This document shows positions 14,112-23,305 of a DNA stretch of 64,000 nucleotides, piece by piece. Below the pieces are notes generated by a model. It did not search any database, had not been told where the DNA came from, and saw only the letters and a program-made list of their open reading frames with translations. The stretch spans positions 1,048,501-1,112,500 of the forward strand of contig NZ_JAVIWJ010000001.1 of assembly GCF_034314105.1 (NCBI RefSeq), written 5' to 3'. Made by a program: the position numbers and the translations under genes. The DNA is from Pseudomonas sp. AB6 (GTDB lineage: Bacteria; Pseudomonadota; Gammaproteobacteria; Pseudomonadales; Pseudomonadaceae). Position 1 is the stretch's first letter. Each line of letters opens with the position of its first letter.

Positions 14112-15430
14112 AAGCCACCGGGAACCTGATGCTTGATCGCCAGCTTTCGCGCTGGTACCCGCTAAAGGATCACCCGGTACAGCTCGCATTGGTCGCCGCC
14201 GTGTCAGAAGGTATCCGCTTTCCGTTGGTGCCCGCCGGTCGTCGGAGCGGAAAGACTGAACGATTTAAGCGCTTCGTGGTGAAGCAGGCGTTTGCCTATC
14301 CGGGCATGTACTTCGCCGCCGCCCCAACGCACGCGCAGGCGAAGAAGATATTTTGGGACGACCTGAAGCTGTTCACGCTTTGCTGTATGCACAGTCGCAG
14401 GCCTTCCGAGTCTGACCTGATTATCTACTTGGATAACGGCAGCGAGATTCACGTCATTGGCCTGGACAAGCCGCAGCGTATTGAGGGCATCCCGTGGACT
14501 GGCGGCGGCATCGATGAGTTTGCCGACATCAAGCCGGACGCATGGGAGTCGAATATTCTCCCGGCGCTGAACACCGTTAACCCGACCATGCCCGATTACC
14601 GCGCTTGGTGCTGGCTGCTCGGCGTTCCTGACGGCCTGAACCACTACTATGACCTATGCATGCAGGCTGAGTCCGGCACCGACCCGAACTTCAGGGTGTT
14701 TCATTGGAAGTCTGCGGAGATCCTGCCGCCCGACGTGATCGACGCCATGAAGCTGGCGATGTCTGCAAAGCAGTTCAAGCAAGAATTTGAAGCCTCGTTC
14801 GAGACGGCATCTGGCCGTATTTACGAGGACTACAGCAAAAACAATCACACCAATGCCCGCATAGAGCCGCATGAGCAGCTTCTGTGGATGCATGATCAGA
14901 ACTACACGCCGCTGTCCTCTGCCGTCGGAGTGCGACGTGACAACTCGCTGTATCTGCTCGATGAAATTGTGCTGACTAGCGCGGTATCAAAACAGTCGGC
15001 AATCGAATTTGTGGACAAGTTCAAGGATCACACGAACAAACACGTGATGATTTATGGCGACCCCGCCGGGCAGGCTGGCGAGATACATGGGCACGCATCC
15101 GACTACACCGATATCGAAGGCGTGCTGCGGGCAAACGGTTGGACCTATGTCCGCAACGTAAAACCTGCCCACCCAGCTATCAAGGATCGACAGAACGCAG
15201 TCCGCACAAAGATTCGTACCGTTGACGGAGACATAAGTTTGTTCGTCAATCCAGCTACTGCGAAGTGGTGCGACAAGGGTCTATCAACCGTCCAGCTACA
15301 GCTAGGGTCAACCTTTCAGGAAGACCAGAAAAATAAGTACCAGCACATAACCACCGCAATCGGCTACTGCGTCGACGTGCTGTGGCCAAGCATCAAGCGC
15401 ACATCCACCATATCGAGCCTGAGCCTATAG
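14108..15430 (+). CDS. Terminase large subunit
   Basis: This 440-residue packaging ATPase-nuclease has a Walker A GRRSGKT at residues 44-50 and a Walker B GGGIDEFAD at about 132-140 (D136, E137). The C-terminal half is the RNase H-fold nuclease, with acidic residues in VGVRRDNSLYLLDE and MIYGDPAGQ. It starts at GTG 14108, coupled to the small subunit. Length is typical of the family. The portal gene follows after one base. Confidence 0.93.
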   Translation: MKATGNLMLDRQLSRWYPLKDHPVQLALVAAVSEGIRFPLVPAGRRSGKTERFKRFVVKQAFAYPGMYFAAAPTHAQAKKIFWDDLKLFTLCCMHSRRPSESDLIIYLDNGSEIHVIGLDKPQRIEGIPWTGGGIDEFADIKPDAWESNILPALNTVNPTMPDYRAWCWLLGVPDGLNHYYDLCMQAESGTDPNFRVFHWKSAEILPPDVIDAMKLAMSAKQFKQEFEASFETASGRIYEDYSKNNHTNARIEPHEQLLWMHDQNYTPLSSAVGVRRDNSLYLLDEIVLTSAVSKQSAIEFVDKFKDHTNKHVMIYGDPAGQAGEIHGHASDYTDIEGVLRANGWTYVRNVKPAHPAIKDRQNAVRTKIRTVDGDISLFVNPATAKWCDKGLSTVQLQLGSTFQEDQKNKYQHITTAIGYCVDVLWPSIKRTSTISSLSL

Positions 15431-15431
15431 C

Positions 15432-16841
15432 ATGCAAAAACTCAATGAGCCGTCGCAAGCGGTCAAGGACATGCAGGGCGGATGGGCCAAGATTGATGCG
15501 CTTTGCGGCGGCACTGATGCTATGCGCGCGGCCGGCGAACTGTATTTACCTCGGTTCAAGTCTGAAAACCCTGCCGATTACGACTACCGCCTGAAAACGT
15601 CAACCCTGTTCAATGCTCTTGAGCACACGATAGAGAATTTAGCGTCCAAGCCGTTTGCTGAGCCGATCAAACATAAAGATATTGGCGCTACAGCCGAAGT
15701 CTGGATGGATAACATTGATCTGTCCGAGCGCAACCTGCACGTATTCGCTGGTGAATTGCTCACGGCTGGCATCAAGTATGGGCTGACGCACATTCTGGCT
15801 GATTACAGTCGGGCCGGTAGCGCCAAAACTCTTGCCGACGAGCGCGCACTAGGGTTGCGCCCTTACGCAGTTCACATCCTGCCAACCAGCATACTTGGAT
15901 GGAAGAGCAGCAAAATTGGCGGTGTCGAGCGCCTGACACAACTGCGGATTCGAGAAGCAGTAAAGGTTGATGACGGACCTTTTGGCACCAAAGACGTAAC
16001 GCAAGTTCGCGTTCTCGAGATAGGCAAGTGGTCTACCTACCGGGAAAACGAAAAGTCAGAATGGGTTATTTTTGAGTTTGGCCAGGTCATGCTTAATGCG
16101 CAGACCCCGCTCGACTTCATTCCCCTTGTAACCTTCTATACAAAGCGCACAGGCTTCATGACCGCTGCGCCACCATTGCGTAACCTTGCCGACCTAAATA
16201 TCGAGCATTGGCAGTCGTATAGCGACCAGACAACCATTTTGCATGTCGCGAGGGTTCCTATCCTTGCCCGGATCGGCGTCATAAATAACGGCGATACACC
16301 TGCTCCGATAAGCATTGGAGCGAGCTCGCTCATTGATTTGCCGGCGAACGCAGATCTTAAGTTTGTCGAGCATAGCGGTGAAGCTGCAGGTGCCGGTCGA
16401 GAATCGATCAGAGACATAGAGGAGCGCATGCGCTTTCTCGGCGCCGAGCTGCTTATCCCAACGGCCGGCAACGTGACAGCCACCCAAGCCGCGCTGGATT
16501 CATCAAGTCAGCAATGCCAGCTATCCGCTATGGCTCAAGGACTAGAAAACGCGCTGGATAAGACCGTTCACATCATGCAGCGCTGGGCCGGGCTGGCAGA
16601 GACCGGGACGATTGACGTATTTGATGACTTTGTTGCTTCAGCCATAACCGGTCAAACCGAAAGCGTTCTTTTGGCTGCTGCACAGGCCGGGCTTATTTCT
16701 CGCGAAACGTTCTTCAATGAGATGGTGAGGCGTAGTGCGATCACCCCCGATCTTAGCTGGGAAACCGAAATAGAGCGGCCGCCCAACAAGCCGCTGCCGC
16801 CAGACGTAGCACCCACCAACATAAACATTTCAGGCAGCTAG
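15432..16841 (+). CDS. DUF4055 portal protein
   Basis: This 469-residue protein belongs to the DUF4055 phage family, seen in YLPRFKSENPADYDYRLKTS near the front and the TATQAALDSSSQ segment near residue 350. Position directly after the large terminase, length and family behaviour support a portal, the dodecameric ring through which DNA enters the head. It is followed by a scaffold gene and a P22-type coat gene, completing a procapsid module. Confidence 0.85.
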   Translation: MQKLNEPSQAVKDMQGGWAKIDALCGGTDAMRAAGELYLPRFKSENPADYDYRLKTSTLFNALEHTIENLASKPFAEPIKHKDIGATAEVWMDNIDLSERNLHVFAGELLTAGIKYGLTHILADYSRAGSAKTLADERALGLRPYAVHILPTSILGWKSSKIGGVERLTQLRIREAVKVDDGPFGTKDVTQVRVLEIGKWSTYRENEKSEWVIFEFGQVMLNAQTPLDFIPLVTFYTKRTGFMTAAPPLRNLADLNIEHWQSYSDQTTILHVARVPILARIGVINNGDTPAPISIGASSLIDLPANADLKFVEHSGEAAGAGRESIRDIEERMRFLGAELLIPTAGNVTATQAALDSSSQQCQLSAMAQGLENALDKTVHIMQRWAGLAETGTIDVFDDFVASAITGQTESVLLAAAQAGLISRETFFNEMVRRSAITPDLSWETEIERPPNKPLPPDVAPTNINISGS

Positions 16842-16909
16842 CCGCGACGGCTAACTGCTTCTTTTCTGTGGGCGTGATGCCCGCGCAATAAATCCGAGAG
16901 GGATTACCG

Positions 16910-17653
16910 ATGGCGCTTGATCTGATTGTCGATTCGCTGGATGCATTGCCGGAAGCATTGCGCACTCTGTACGTTGCCGACGGCGCAAAATTCAAGCTGG
17001 ACGTTTCCGGCCTTGAAGATACCAGCGGCTTGAAAAGCGCACTTGAAAAAGAGCGCAAGTCTGCCCGCGAGAGCGAAGCGCAATCGAAGGCATGGAAGTC
17101 GCTAGGCAAAACCACGGAAGAGATTCAAGCCCTTATCGAGGCTCAGGCAAAATCCGAAGAAGACAGCGCCATCAAGGCTGGGGAATTCGACAAACTTCGC
17201 AAACTGGACCTTGAAAAGTCCCAGGCAGAACTAACTCGGCGTGATACCGAGAAAGCCTCCATGCAGAAGACGCTCGAAAGCCATCTTATCGACGCCGCTG
17301 CCATCTCCGCGATAGCTCAGCACAAGGGCTCTCCAGAGCTGCTGCTGCCGCACGTCAAGTCGGTCACGCAGGTCATCAACGATAACGGCCAGTACAAAAC
17401 CGTGATCGTCGACAAAGATGGCGCTCCACGTGTGAACGCCACGGGCCATCCTCTCAGCATTCAAGAGTTCGTTAGCGAGATGCGCAACGATTCGATTTAC
17501 GGCCGTGCCTTCGAGGCTACCGGCGTTAACGGCAGCGGGAAGCAGTCAGATAGCAACAGTAACGGCAGCGTGACTTCCGTCGCGTCCACCGACAAAACGG
17601 CCATTGGTGCCAACCTCGAAGGCATTGCCAGCGGGACCATCAAAGTCGTTTAA
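16910..17653 (+). CDS. Scaffolding protein
   Basis: This 247-residue protein has a long charged coiled coil (about 45-130, Glu/Lys/Ala-rich), a small folded region and a Ser/Gly/Asn-rich tail. This composition and the position between portal and coat are typical of internal scaffolds that guide coat assembly and then leave. ATG 16910 follows GAGAGGG. A strong terminator (17674-17700) separates it from the coat gene. Confidence 0.8.
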   Translation: MALDLIVDSLDALPEALRTLYVADGAKFKLDVSGLEDTSGLKSALEKERKSARESEAQSKAWKSLGKTTEEIQALIEAQAKSEEDSAIKAGEFDKLRKLDLEKSQAELTRRDTEKASMQKTLESHLIDAAAISAIAQHKGSPELLLPHVKSVTQVINDNGQYKTVIVDKDGAPRVNATGHPLSIQEFVSEMRNDSIYGRAFEATGVNGSGKQSDSNSNGSVTSVASTDKTAIGANLEGIASGTIKVV

Positions 17654-17673
17654 CCAATCCCATAAAGCCTAAA

Positions 17674-17700
17674 GCCGCTCACGTCAGCGGCTTTTTTTTT
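17674..17700 (+). terminator. Intrinsic terminator between scaffold and coat genes
   Basis: GCCGCT and AGCGGC pair over a 6-nt loop, followed by nine T. It is the strongest canonical terminator in the late operon, yet it precedes the major coat gene. Confidence 0.85.
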
Positions 17701-17727
17701 GGCTAAAATTTATAAAGGGCATCTCCC

Positions 17728-18858
17728 ATGTCAAACGTATTAACGCAGGTCGCAACGCCGCTTTTGGCTCAAGGCCTGGTAGCGCTGCGCTCCATGAACG
17801 TCATGCCTCGCCTGGTCAACTCTGACTATCAGGGCGCGGCGCAAGAAAAGAACTCAGTCATCAACGTTCCAGTTCCGTCCGCCATCACGGTGCAGCAAGT
17901 TGTTCCTGGCGCCACTCCACCCGTGACTGCCGACATGTCGCCGACCAGCGTGCCGATCACCCTGGATCAGTGGTTCGAAGCACCGTTCTACATCACCGAC
18001 CAAGAAGCCATGAACGTGATGAAGGGCACTGTGCCGATGCAGGCAACCGAAGCCATCAAGTCGATTGCCAACAACGTCAACGCCTATATCCTCAATCTGG
18101 GCACCAGCTTTTTCAGCATGTCTGGCACGCCGGGCACTACTCCGTTCGCGTCGGATACCACGGCCGCATCGGTGGCGCGCAAGCTGCTGAACAAGCAATT
18201 GGCGCCTACCGGCGACCGTCGCATCGTTCTGGACATGGATTCCGAAGGCAACGCCATCATCCTGCCGATGTTCCAGCAGGCACAAATGGCCGGTAACAAC
18301 ACCACGCTGGTTGAGGGTGTGATTGGCCGCAAGGTCGGTTTTGATTGGTACGCTGATCAGCAAGTGCCGACATTCGTGTCTACCCCGCTGACTGTTGGCG
18401 CCTGTACTGCCAACGGCGTCAATAACGCTGGCTCCAAGCTTGTATCGATCGCTAAGGCGACGAACGCAAGCCCGCTGGTAAAAGGCGACATCATTAGCTT
18501 TGCGGGTAGCGCTCAGACCTACGTCGTAACTGCTGCCAATACCCTGTCGGTCGGCAACACTAACGTATCCATCTACCCCGGCCTCGTACTGGCAACTGCC
18601 GGTGGCGAAACCGTGACGCTGAAAGCAAGCCATGTGCTGAACCTGGCATTCCACCGTGACGCGATTGCCTTCGCTACTCGCCCACTACAAGAAGTTATCC
18701 ACCCGGCCGTGATCAGCGTTTCTCAGGTCGACCCGGTGTCTGGCCTGTCGCTGCGCCTGGAGATCACTCGCCAGCACAAGCAAACGCGCTACTCGTTCGA
18801 CATCCTCTACGGCGGCGCTTGCGTACGTCCGGAGCTGGGCACTCGGATCGCGGGCTAA
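17728..18858 (+). CDS. Major capsid protein, P22 coat family
   Basis: This 376-residue protein fits the P22 coat family: an N-terminal helix (LAQGLVALRSMNVMPRLVN), VINVPVPSAITVQQV, WFEAPFYITDQEAMN, then NLAFHRDAIAFATRPL near the C-terminus. It forms the HK97-fold icosahedral shell. An inserted beta-rich region (about 240-310) corresponds to the telokin-like insertion that stabilises P22 coat. A P22-type coat with a contractile tail makes the phage a mosaic. Confidence 0.92.
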   Translation: MSNVLTQVATPLLAQGLVALRSMNVMPRLVNSDYQGAAQEKNSVINVPVPSAITVQQVVPGATPPVTADMSPTSVPITLDQWFEAPFYITDQEAMNVMKGTVPMQATEAIKSIANNVNAYILNLGTSFFSMSGTPGTTPFASDTTAASVARKLLNKQLAPTGDRRIVLDMDSEGNAIILPMFQQAQMAGNNTTLVEGVIGRKVGFDWYADQQVPTFVSTPLTVGACTANGVNNAGSKLVSIAKATNASPLVKGDIISFAGSAQTYVVTAANTLSVGNTNVSIYPGLVLATAGGETVTLKASHVLNLAFHRDAIAFATRPLQEVIHPAVISVSQVDPVSGLSLRLEITRQHKQTRYSFDILYGGACVRPELGTRIAG

Positions 18859-18914
18859 TCGGCACTTGGCTGGCGGCTTGATACTGAGCCGCTCGCTATT
18901 TTGTGGAGAATCAC

Positions 18915-19178
18915 ATGCAAATCATTTCTACAGACGTGCTCGACACCGTGCTGATTGTCGACGACTCGACAGAAAGCGGCACGCGACTGATCAATGCTTG
19001 CGACCTTGCGGTTAGCGACAAGGTGGTCGAAGAGATTGCCAAGGGCGGCAAACGTACAAAAAAAGTTACCGAGGTGGCCGCTCCAGCATTGCCAGCGACA
19101 GAAATAGCACCTGAGCCAGTGCCGGTAGACGCCGTTCAGGCAGATCCGACTCCAGCATTGCCAGCGACAGAGGCCTAA
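18915..19178 (+). CDS. Small acidic protein after capsid, with repeat
   Basis: This 87-residue protein has an N-terminal folded part (MQIISTDVLDTVLIVDDS), a basic KGGKRTKK patch and a Pro/Ala/Glu-rich tail in which PALPATE occurs twice. The tail repeat is also a 22-bp direct DNA repeat (19081-19102 and 19150-19171). ATG 18915 follows GGAG, and an upstream in-frame GTG at 18903 overlaps that site. Its place after the coat gene suggests a head accessory protein. Confidence 0.6.
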   Translation: MQIISTDVLDTVLIVDDSTESGTRLINACDLAVSDKVVEEIAKGGKRTKKVTEVAAPALPATEIAPEPVPVDAVQADPTPALPATEA

Positions 19179-19180
19179 TT

Positions 19181-19531
19181 ATGCCGATTGGAACTCCGAC
19201 TGCCAGCGCGCTTGAGACGGTGATAAATGCCGCGACAGCCGCCGTAACCGGTCAAGCATTTCAGGCTCGTCCTCTTAACCGTGCTTTTCAGGCATTTGTC
19301 ACCGGTACCGGCTCAGTAACTGCGACGGTGATCATCGAGGTGGGCATGGACGGCCTCAACTGGGCGACACGAGCCACCATCAGCATCAGTGGCGCAGCTG
19401 GAACCAACGCCGCCAGCGGTGTTTATGTGGATACGCTTTCGCCATTCCCTTACGTACGCGGCTCGCTGACTGCGATCACTGGCACGAACGCGGCATGCAC
19501 CTTGCTGATGGCCGGAAACGCTGGTGGATGA
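19181..19531 (+). CDS. Probable head accessory protein
   Basis: This 116-residue Ala/Thr/Gly-rich, beta-rich protein contains SVTATVIIEVGMDGLNWATRATISISG, a compact immunoglobulin- or jelly-roll-like pattern in spirit (VIIEVGMDGLNW). It starts 2 nt after the preceding stop and sits between the coat gene and connector genes, so a decoration or head-stabilising role is likely but unproven. Confidence 0.6.
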   Translation: MPIGTPTASALETVINAATAAVTGQAFQARPLNRAFQAFVTGTGSVTATVIIEVGMDGLNWATRATISISGAAGTNAASGVYVDTLSPFPYVRGSLTAITGTNAACTLLMAGNAGG

Positions 19532-19561
19532 GCCAAATAAATCGAAAGGAGAGCACGCGAA

Positions 19562-19957
19562 ATGCTTACCGATACCCAGCTCTCCGATGCCAGGCGCTAT
19601 GCGGGCTACCCATTTCGGGGTGATCTGACGCTGGGCGATGGTCTTGACCTAGCTCACGGCTGGGTTTCTCCAATCATCTGGCAGACACTCCAGCATCGCT
19701 TAACCACGTTGCGGCCGGAAGAAGAAGTCCGAATCATTACCTTTCTGACTACGCTGGCAGGATTGGAAACTGATGTCACGGGCTCAAGTTCTAACCTGGA
19801 CACGGATCAGGCAGCAGTCTGGACGCATAACAAAAACGAAGTTAACGACCGAATGAGTCTTTATCGGCTATGGCGTCGTGAGCTGTGCGCGTTTATTGGC
19901 GTTCCGCCTGGTCCAGGCCTTGGCGGCTCAGGCAGCACAACTATCTCTCGGTGCTGA
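19562..19957 (+). CDS. Head-tail connector-type protein
   Basis: This 131-residue helical protein has MLTDTQLSDARRYAGYPF at the start, RPEEEVRIITFLTTLAGLE and LWRRELCAFIGVPPGP. Size, helical pattern and location after the capsid genes fit an adaptor that docks on the portal (gp6-like class). The assignment is positional. ATG 19562 follows AAAGGAG. The next gene starts one base after its stop. Confidence 0.6.
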   Translation: MLTDTQLSDARRYAGYPFRGDLTLGDGLDLAHGWVSPIIWQTLQHRLTTLRPEEEVRIITFLTTLAGLETDVTGSSSNLDTDQAAVWTHNKNEVNDRMSLYRLWRRELCAFIGVPPGPGLGGSGSTTISRC

Positions 19958-19958
19958 C

Positions 19959-20597
19959 ATGGACGGAACAAAGCTCCAGGCCAAGATTTACAAAGGTTAC
20001 GGGCAGGCAGCCAAGCGTATCGGTTTCGACTACCAGCAATTTCGCGCTACTAGCGCCAACAATCCGCTGCTGACAACCGCTATTCAAACGCTGTCTGCTT
20101 CGTTTACCACCAATTTTACTTACAGCGCCCCGAACAAATACGGTCAAGCCACATGGCTGGCTCTTTTTGATGCAACGCGGTGCGCGCCGGGCGACATTCT
20201 GACCGGGCAGGGCGGGACATTCTTCATTGCCGCCATGCAGTCAACGCTGCCGATCTACTGCGTGCAGACGAACCGGACTATCTCGGTCTTGCGCGTCAGC
20301 ATGGATTCCGGTGTTGGCCTTGGCGGCTACGGCGGTGATACGCCAGCCACGGAAGTTCCATTGATGACGGGATGGCCTGCCAGCGTGCTCCAGGGCACGA
20401 AAGGCGAGGCAAACCCGACCAATCTACCGGGCGATGTGCGCACGCCATGGTGGGCGATCCTGATGCCTGCCTGGCCGGGCATCGTCTTGCGCACCAGTGA
20501 CATCATTCTTGATGAAATTGGCCGCAAGTACGTTATTTCGAGCGCCGAGCTTACGGATATGGGATGGCGGTGCACGGCTATGCAGGCACAGGTGTGA
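19959..20597 (+). CDS. Probable head-tail joining protein
   Basis: This 212-residue protein begins MDGTKLQAKIYKGYGQAAKR, with NWxx-type beta segments and a C-terminal DIILDEIGRKYVISSAELTD. I start at ATG 19959, since the frame upstream lies inside the previous gene. The order connector - this gene - completion protein - sheath is typical of Mu/P2-like neck modules. Exact role not determined. Confidence 0.6.
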   Translation: MDGTKLQAKIYKGYGQAAKRIGFDYQQFRATSANNPLLTTAIQTLSASFTTNFTYSAPNKYGQATWLALFDATRCAPGDILTGQGGTFFIAAMQSTLPIYCVQTNRTISVLRVSMDSGVGLGGYGGDTPATEVPLMTGWPASVLQGTKGEANPTNLPGDVRTPWWAILMPAWPGIVLRTSDIILDEIGRKYVISSAELTDMGWRCTAMQAQV

Positions 20598-20598
20598 T

Positions 20599-21420
20599 AT
20601 GGCCGACCTATCAGATGTACTGAATCAGCTCGCCGCCCGGGTAGCAACAATCGTTTACCCGAACGGCATTGGGCAGCCAAGCGTCAGCAGCATCCCGACC
20701 AAGATTTACCCTGGATGGCCCGTGGCGAACGAGCTTGAAGCCGATCTGAAAGCAGGGAAGGTTCACGTCAGCGTTTACCCAAGAGGCCCAGACCGGAAAT
20801 CCACGCGCCACCTCGGTCGGTCATGGGTTCCGATCATAGCGCCCATGCACACTGTCACGCTGACAGTCGTCGGCGCGGTCGTGACGCTCTCGGGCACCGT
20901 CAGCGCGCAGAACCTGCTGATCAACCTGAACGGCATCAGCTACATCTACACCATGCTGCTCACGGACACGCTCACGACTGCCGCTACCGGACTTGCCTCT
21001 CTGATCCCTGGCGCTTCCAGCTCTGGACCTGTCGTCACACTTACTGGTGCGCACAGCGTCTTTGCGCGAGTCGGCGGAATAGGCACCTCGATCAAGGAAA
21101 CCAAGCGGCAGGAGCAGCAGTTCCAGATCACGGTCTGGGCGCCGACTCCGTCTACTCGGGACGCCACGGCCAAGCAGATCGATTCAATCCTGTCCGACGC
21201 CACCAACATGGCATTGCCCGACGGATCTGCCGGGATCATCCGCTACGCACAGACGCTTCAGACGGATCAGCTTGAAAAGGCCGGGCTCTACCGCCGGGAT
21301 TTGATCTACACCGTCGACTACGCAACAGTCCAGACACAAACCATCGCCGAGGTTATTGCTCCGGTGCTGAACATTGAAAACGCCCAGACCGGGCTTCCTG
21401 CATCAACCAGCAACCCTTGA
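20599..21420 (+). CDS. Probable neck/tail-terminator protein
   Basis: This 273-residue protein begins MADLSDVLNQLAARVATIVY. The RKSTRHLGRSWV...VTLTVVG pattern and the QFQITVWAPTPSTRDATAKQ and RRDLIYTVDYATV strands resemble tail-terminator/head-tail joining proteins that cap the tail tube. ATG 20599 lies one base after the preceding stop. Function is inferred from pattern and place. Confidence 0.55.
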   Translation: MADLSDVLNQLAARVATIVYPNGIGQPSVSSIPTKIYPGWPVANELEADLKAGKVHVSVYPRGPDRKSTRHLGRSWVPIIAPMHTVTLTVVGAVVTLSGTVSAQNLLINLNGISYIYTMLLTDTLTTAATGLASLIPGASSSGPVVTLTGAHSVFARVGGIGTSIKETKRQEQQFQITVWAPTPSTRDATAKQIDSILSDATNMALPDGSAGIIRYAQTLQTDQLEKAGLYRRDLIYTVDYATVQTQTIAEVIAPVLNIENAQTGLPASTSNP

Positions 21421-21428
21421 GGCCCGAT

Positions 21429-21635
21429 ATGGACAACGACGTTACCGATACTCCGCTCGCGCCAGCCGCAACGGTTGCAGCGGCGAAAGCCACTCCTTCT
21501 GCTCCATCGCTCGCGCTGACCGTCAAATTTGCCTTTGCTGACTACCAGCAAGGCCAGCGAATCACCGATGCGACTGAAGTTGCTGCGGTGCTTTCCGGTG
21601 AAAACGCTGCAAACGTACTGAAAACCGCCGCCTAA
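21429..21635 (+). CDS. Small phage protein before tail sheath
   Basis: This 68-residue protein has a Thr/Ala/Pro-rich front and a short folded part (ALTVKFAFADYQQGQRITDA) in which YxxGxxIxDxxEVAAVL suggests a small structural domain. It is followed immediately by a terminator-like hairpin. No family recognised. Confidence 0.55.
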   Translation: MDNDVTDTPLAPAATVAAAKATPSAPSLALTVKFAFADYQQGQRITDATEVAAVLSGENAANVLKTAA

Positions 21636-21658
21636 AAGCGAAAACACACACAAAAGAA

Positions 21659-21681
21659 ACCGCCCTTAGTGGCGGTTTTTT
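21659..21681 (+). terminator. Intrinsic terminator before the tail sheath gene
   Basis: ACCGCC and GGCGGT pair across a 6-nt loop and are followed by T. It sits between the last neck gene and the sheath gene, with the sheath ribosome site right after it. Confidence 0.75.
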
Positions 21682-21696
21682 CATTTGGAGGAAGCC

Positions 21697-23247
21697 ATGC
21701 CCATTTATCAGGCCGGCGCTTTGAATACGGCGGCGTTAACCGCCCCTGATCTGTACATCCAGGTTGTGCCGCCAAAGACCCGCTACATCAACGGCGTGGC
21801 GACTGACATTCTCGGCATCGTTGGTATCGCCTCATGGGGTGCAGTCAACAGCCCCATGCTTATCGGCTCGCCCGGTGATGCTGCGCTGAAGATCGGTGCG
21901 CAACAGGTCCGCAAGTACGACCTTGCCACCGCTGTCGCCGTGTCAATCGGTCTCGGCGCATCGAACATCCGCGCCGTACGCGTGACTGATGGCACCGATA
22001 CCGCCGCAACGTCCACGCTGAAGGATACGGCAGCTGCCATCGGTGCAACCCTGACCGCCTTCTACACAGGCACGCTGGGCAACTCGCTTAGCGCGGTCTT
22101 GTCTGCGGGCACAGCTAACTCAAGTTGGAAGCTGGTCGTTTCACTGCCAGGCGTGTCGCCAGAAGTATTCGATAACATCACCGGCACCGCTGGCGCGCTA
22201 TGGGCGAACATCGTCAATGCCGTGAACAACGGTCAATCTGGCATTCGTGGCGCATCTCAGTTGGTGGTCGCCACCGTTGGCGCGTCAGTATTGGCGCCGG
22301 TTGCACTGACCCAGACCGTCGCATTCACTGCCGGTACTGATGGCACTACCACGCTAACGGATGCTGTTCTTGTCGGCGTTGATGGTTCCGGCGCTACTCG
22401 TAAGGGCATGTACTCGCTGCGTGGTACCGGCGCCCAGGTTGTGAACATCGTTGACGTGACTGATTCGACGCAATGGCCCGCAATGCTGACTTATGGTCTG
22501 TCTGAGGGGTGCTACGTAATCACTCAAGGCCCAGCCGGTGCATCCTACGCGACGGTGTCGGCCAGCCTGAACACTGCAGGCTGCGACAGCTACGCGCTCA
22601 AGGTTATGGTTGGCGACTGGGTTTATTGGTACGACCAAGTGAACGGCCAGCAGCGCATGCTTTGTCCGTCCACGTTCTCGGCGGCCAAAATCGCCGCACT
22701 GGCGCCCCAGCAGTCACCGCTCAACAAGCCGCTAAGCACCGCGGTGACCACGCAGCGAAATCTCGCGCAGCAACCTTACAGCTTGGCCGAGATTGGCGCG
22801 ATCAACACTGCTCGATTGGACGTGATCACAAACCCATGTCCAGGCGGCAGCTACTTCGGGCATCGCTCAGGCCTGAACTGCGCAAGCAATCCGACGGTAA
22901 ACGGTGACAACTACACCCGCATGACGAACTTCCTATCGCTGACTCTAGCGGCTTCGTTCGGCTACGTAGTGGGCCAGTTGCAAACACTGGACCTGCGCCG
23001 CTCCACCAAGTCGACCATTTCAAGCTTCCTCCAGATTTTAGTTGATCAAGGGATGATCGGAGACCCGAACGGCGGCCCTGCGTTCTCGGTTCAGATCGAC
23101 GCCACCAACAACCCAGACTCCCGCGTTGCCCTCGGCTACATGCAGGCAGACGTGCAGGTTAAGTACCTCTCCGTAGTCCGCTACTTCCTGATTAATTTGG
23201 AAGCTGGGCAGTCAGTCACCGTTGTCGTATCTGCCGCCCCCCGATAA
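21697..23247 (+). CDS. Contractile tail sheath protein
   Basis: This 516-residue protein is a Mu/P2-type tail sheath. The front (MPIYQAGALNTAALTAPDLY) is followed by VATDILGIVGIASWGAVNSP. A Thr/Ala/Gly-rich variable insertion (about 100-250) precedes the conserved C-terminal domain, with YTRMTNFLSLTLAASFGYVV and QVKYLSVVRYFLINLEAGQS. It polymerises around the tube and contracts on infection, so the phage is a myovirus. ATG 21697 follows GGAGGAA. Confidence 0.93.
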   Translation: MPIYQAGALNTAALTAPDLYIQVVPPKTRYINGVATDILGIVGIASWGAVNSPMLIGSPGDAALKIGAQQVRKYDLATAVAVSIGLGASNIRAVRVTDGTDTAATSTLKDTAAAIGATLTAFYTGTLGNSLSAVLSAGTANSSWKLVVSLPGVSPEVFDNITGTAGALWANIVNAVNNGQSGIRGASQLVVATVGASVLAPVALTQTVAFTAGTDGTTTLTDAVLVGVDGSGATRKGMYSLRGTGAQVVNIVDVTDSTQWPAMLTYGLSEGCYVITQGPAGASYATVSASLNTAGCDSYALKVMVGDWVYWYDQVNGQQRMLCPSTFSAAKIAALAPQQSPLNKPLSTAVTTQRNLAQQPYSLAEIGAINTARLDVITNPCPGGSYFGHRSGLNCASNPTVNGDNYTRMTNFLSLTLAASFGYVVGQLQTLDLRRSTKSTISSFLQILVDQGMIGDPNGGPAFSVQIDATNNPDSRVALGYMQADVQVKYLSVVRYFLINLEAGQSVTVVVSAAPR

Positions 23248-23266
23248 GGCGCTGAACCCGACACCC

Positions 23267-23290
23267 AGCCCGGCCTAGTGCCGGGCTTTT
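23267..23290 (+). terminator. Intrinsic terminator between sheath and tube genes
   Basis: AGCCCGG and CCGGGCT form a stem over a 7-nt loop (cctagtg), followed by TTTT. It may set the sheath-to-tube ratio or require antitermination. Confidence 0.75.
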
Positions 23291-23305
23291 CATTTGGAGA
23301 GCGCC

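Noticed and set aside
20823..21275. 150-codon frame inside the neck gene
   Set aside because: Alternate frame of 20599-21420 with His/Arg/Asp-rich noise composition.
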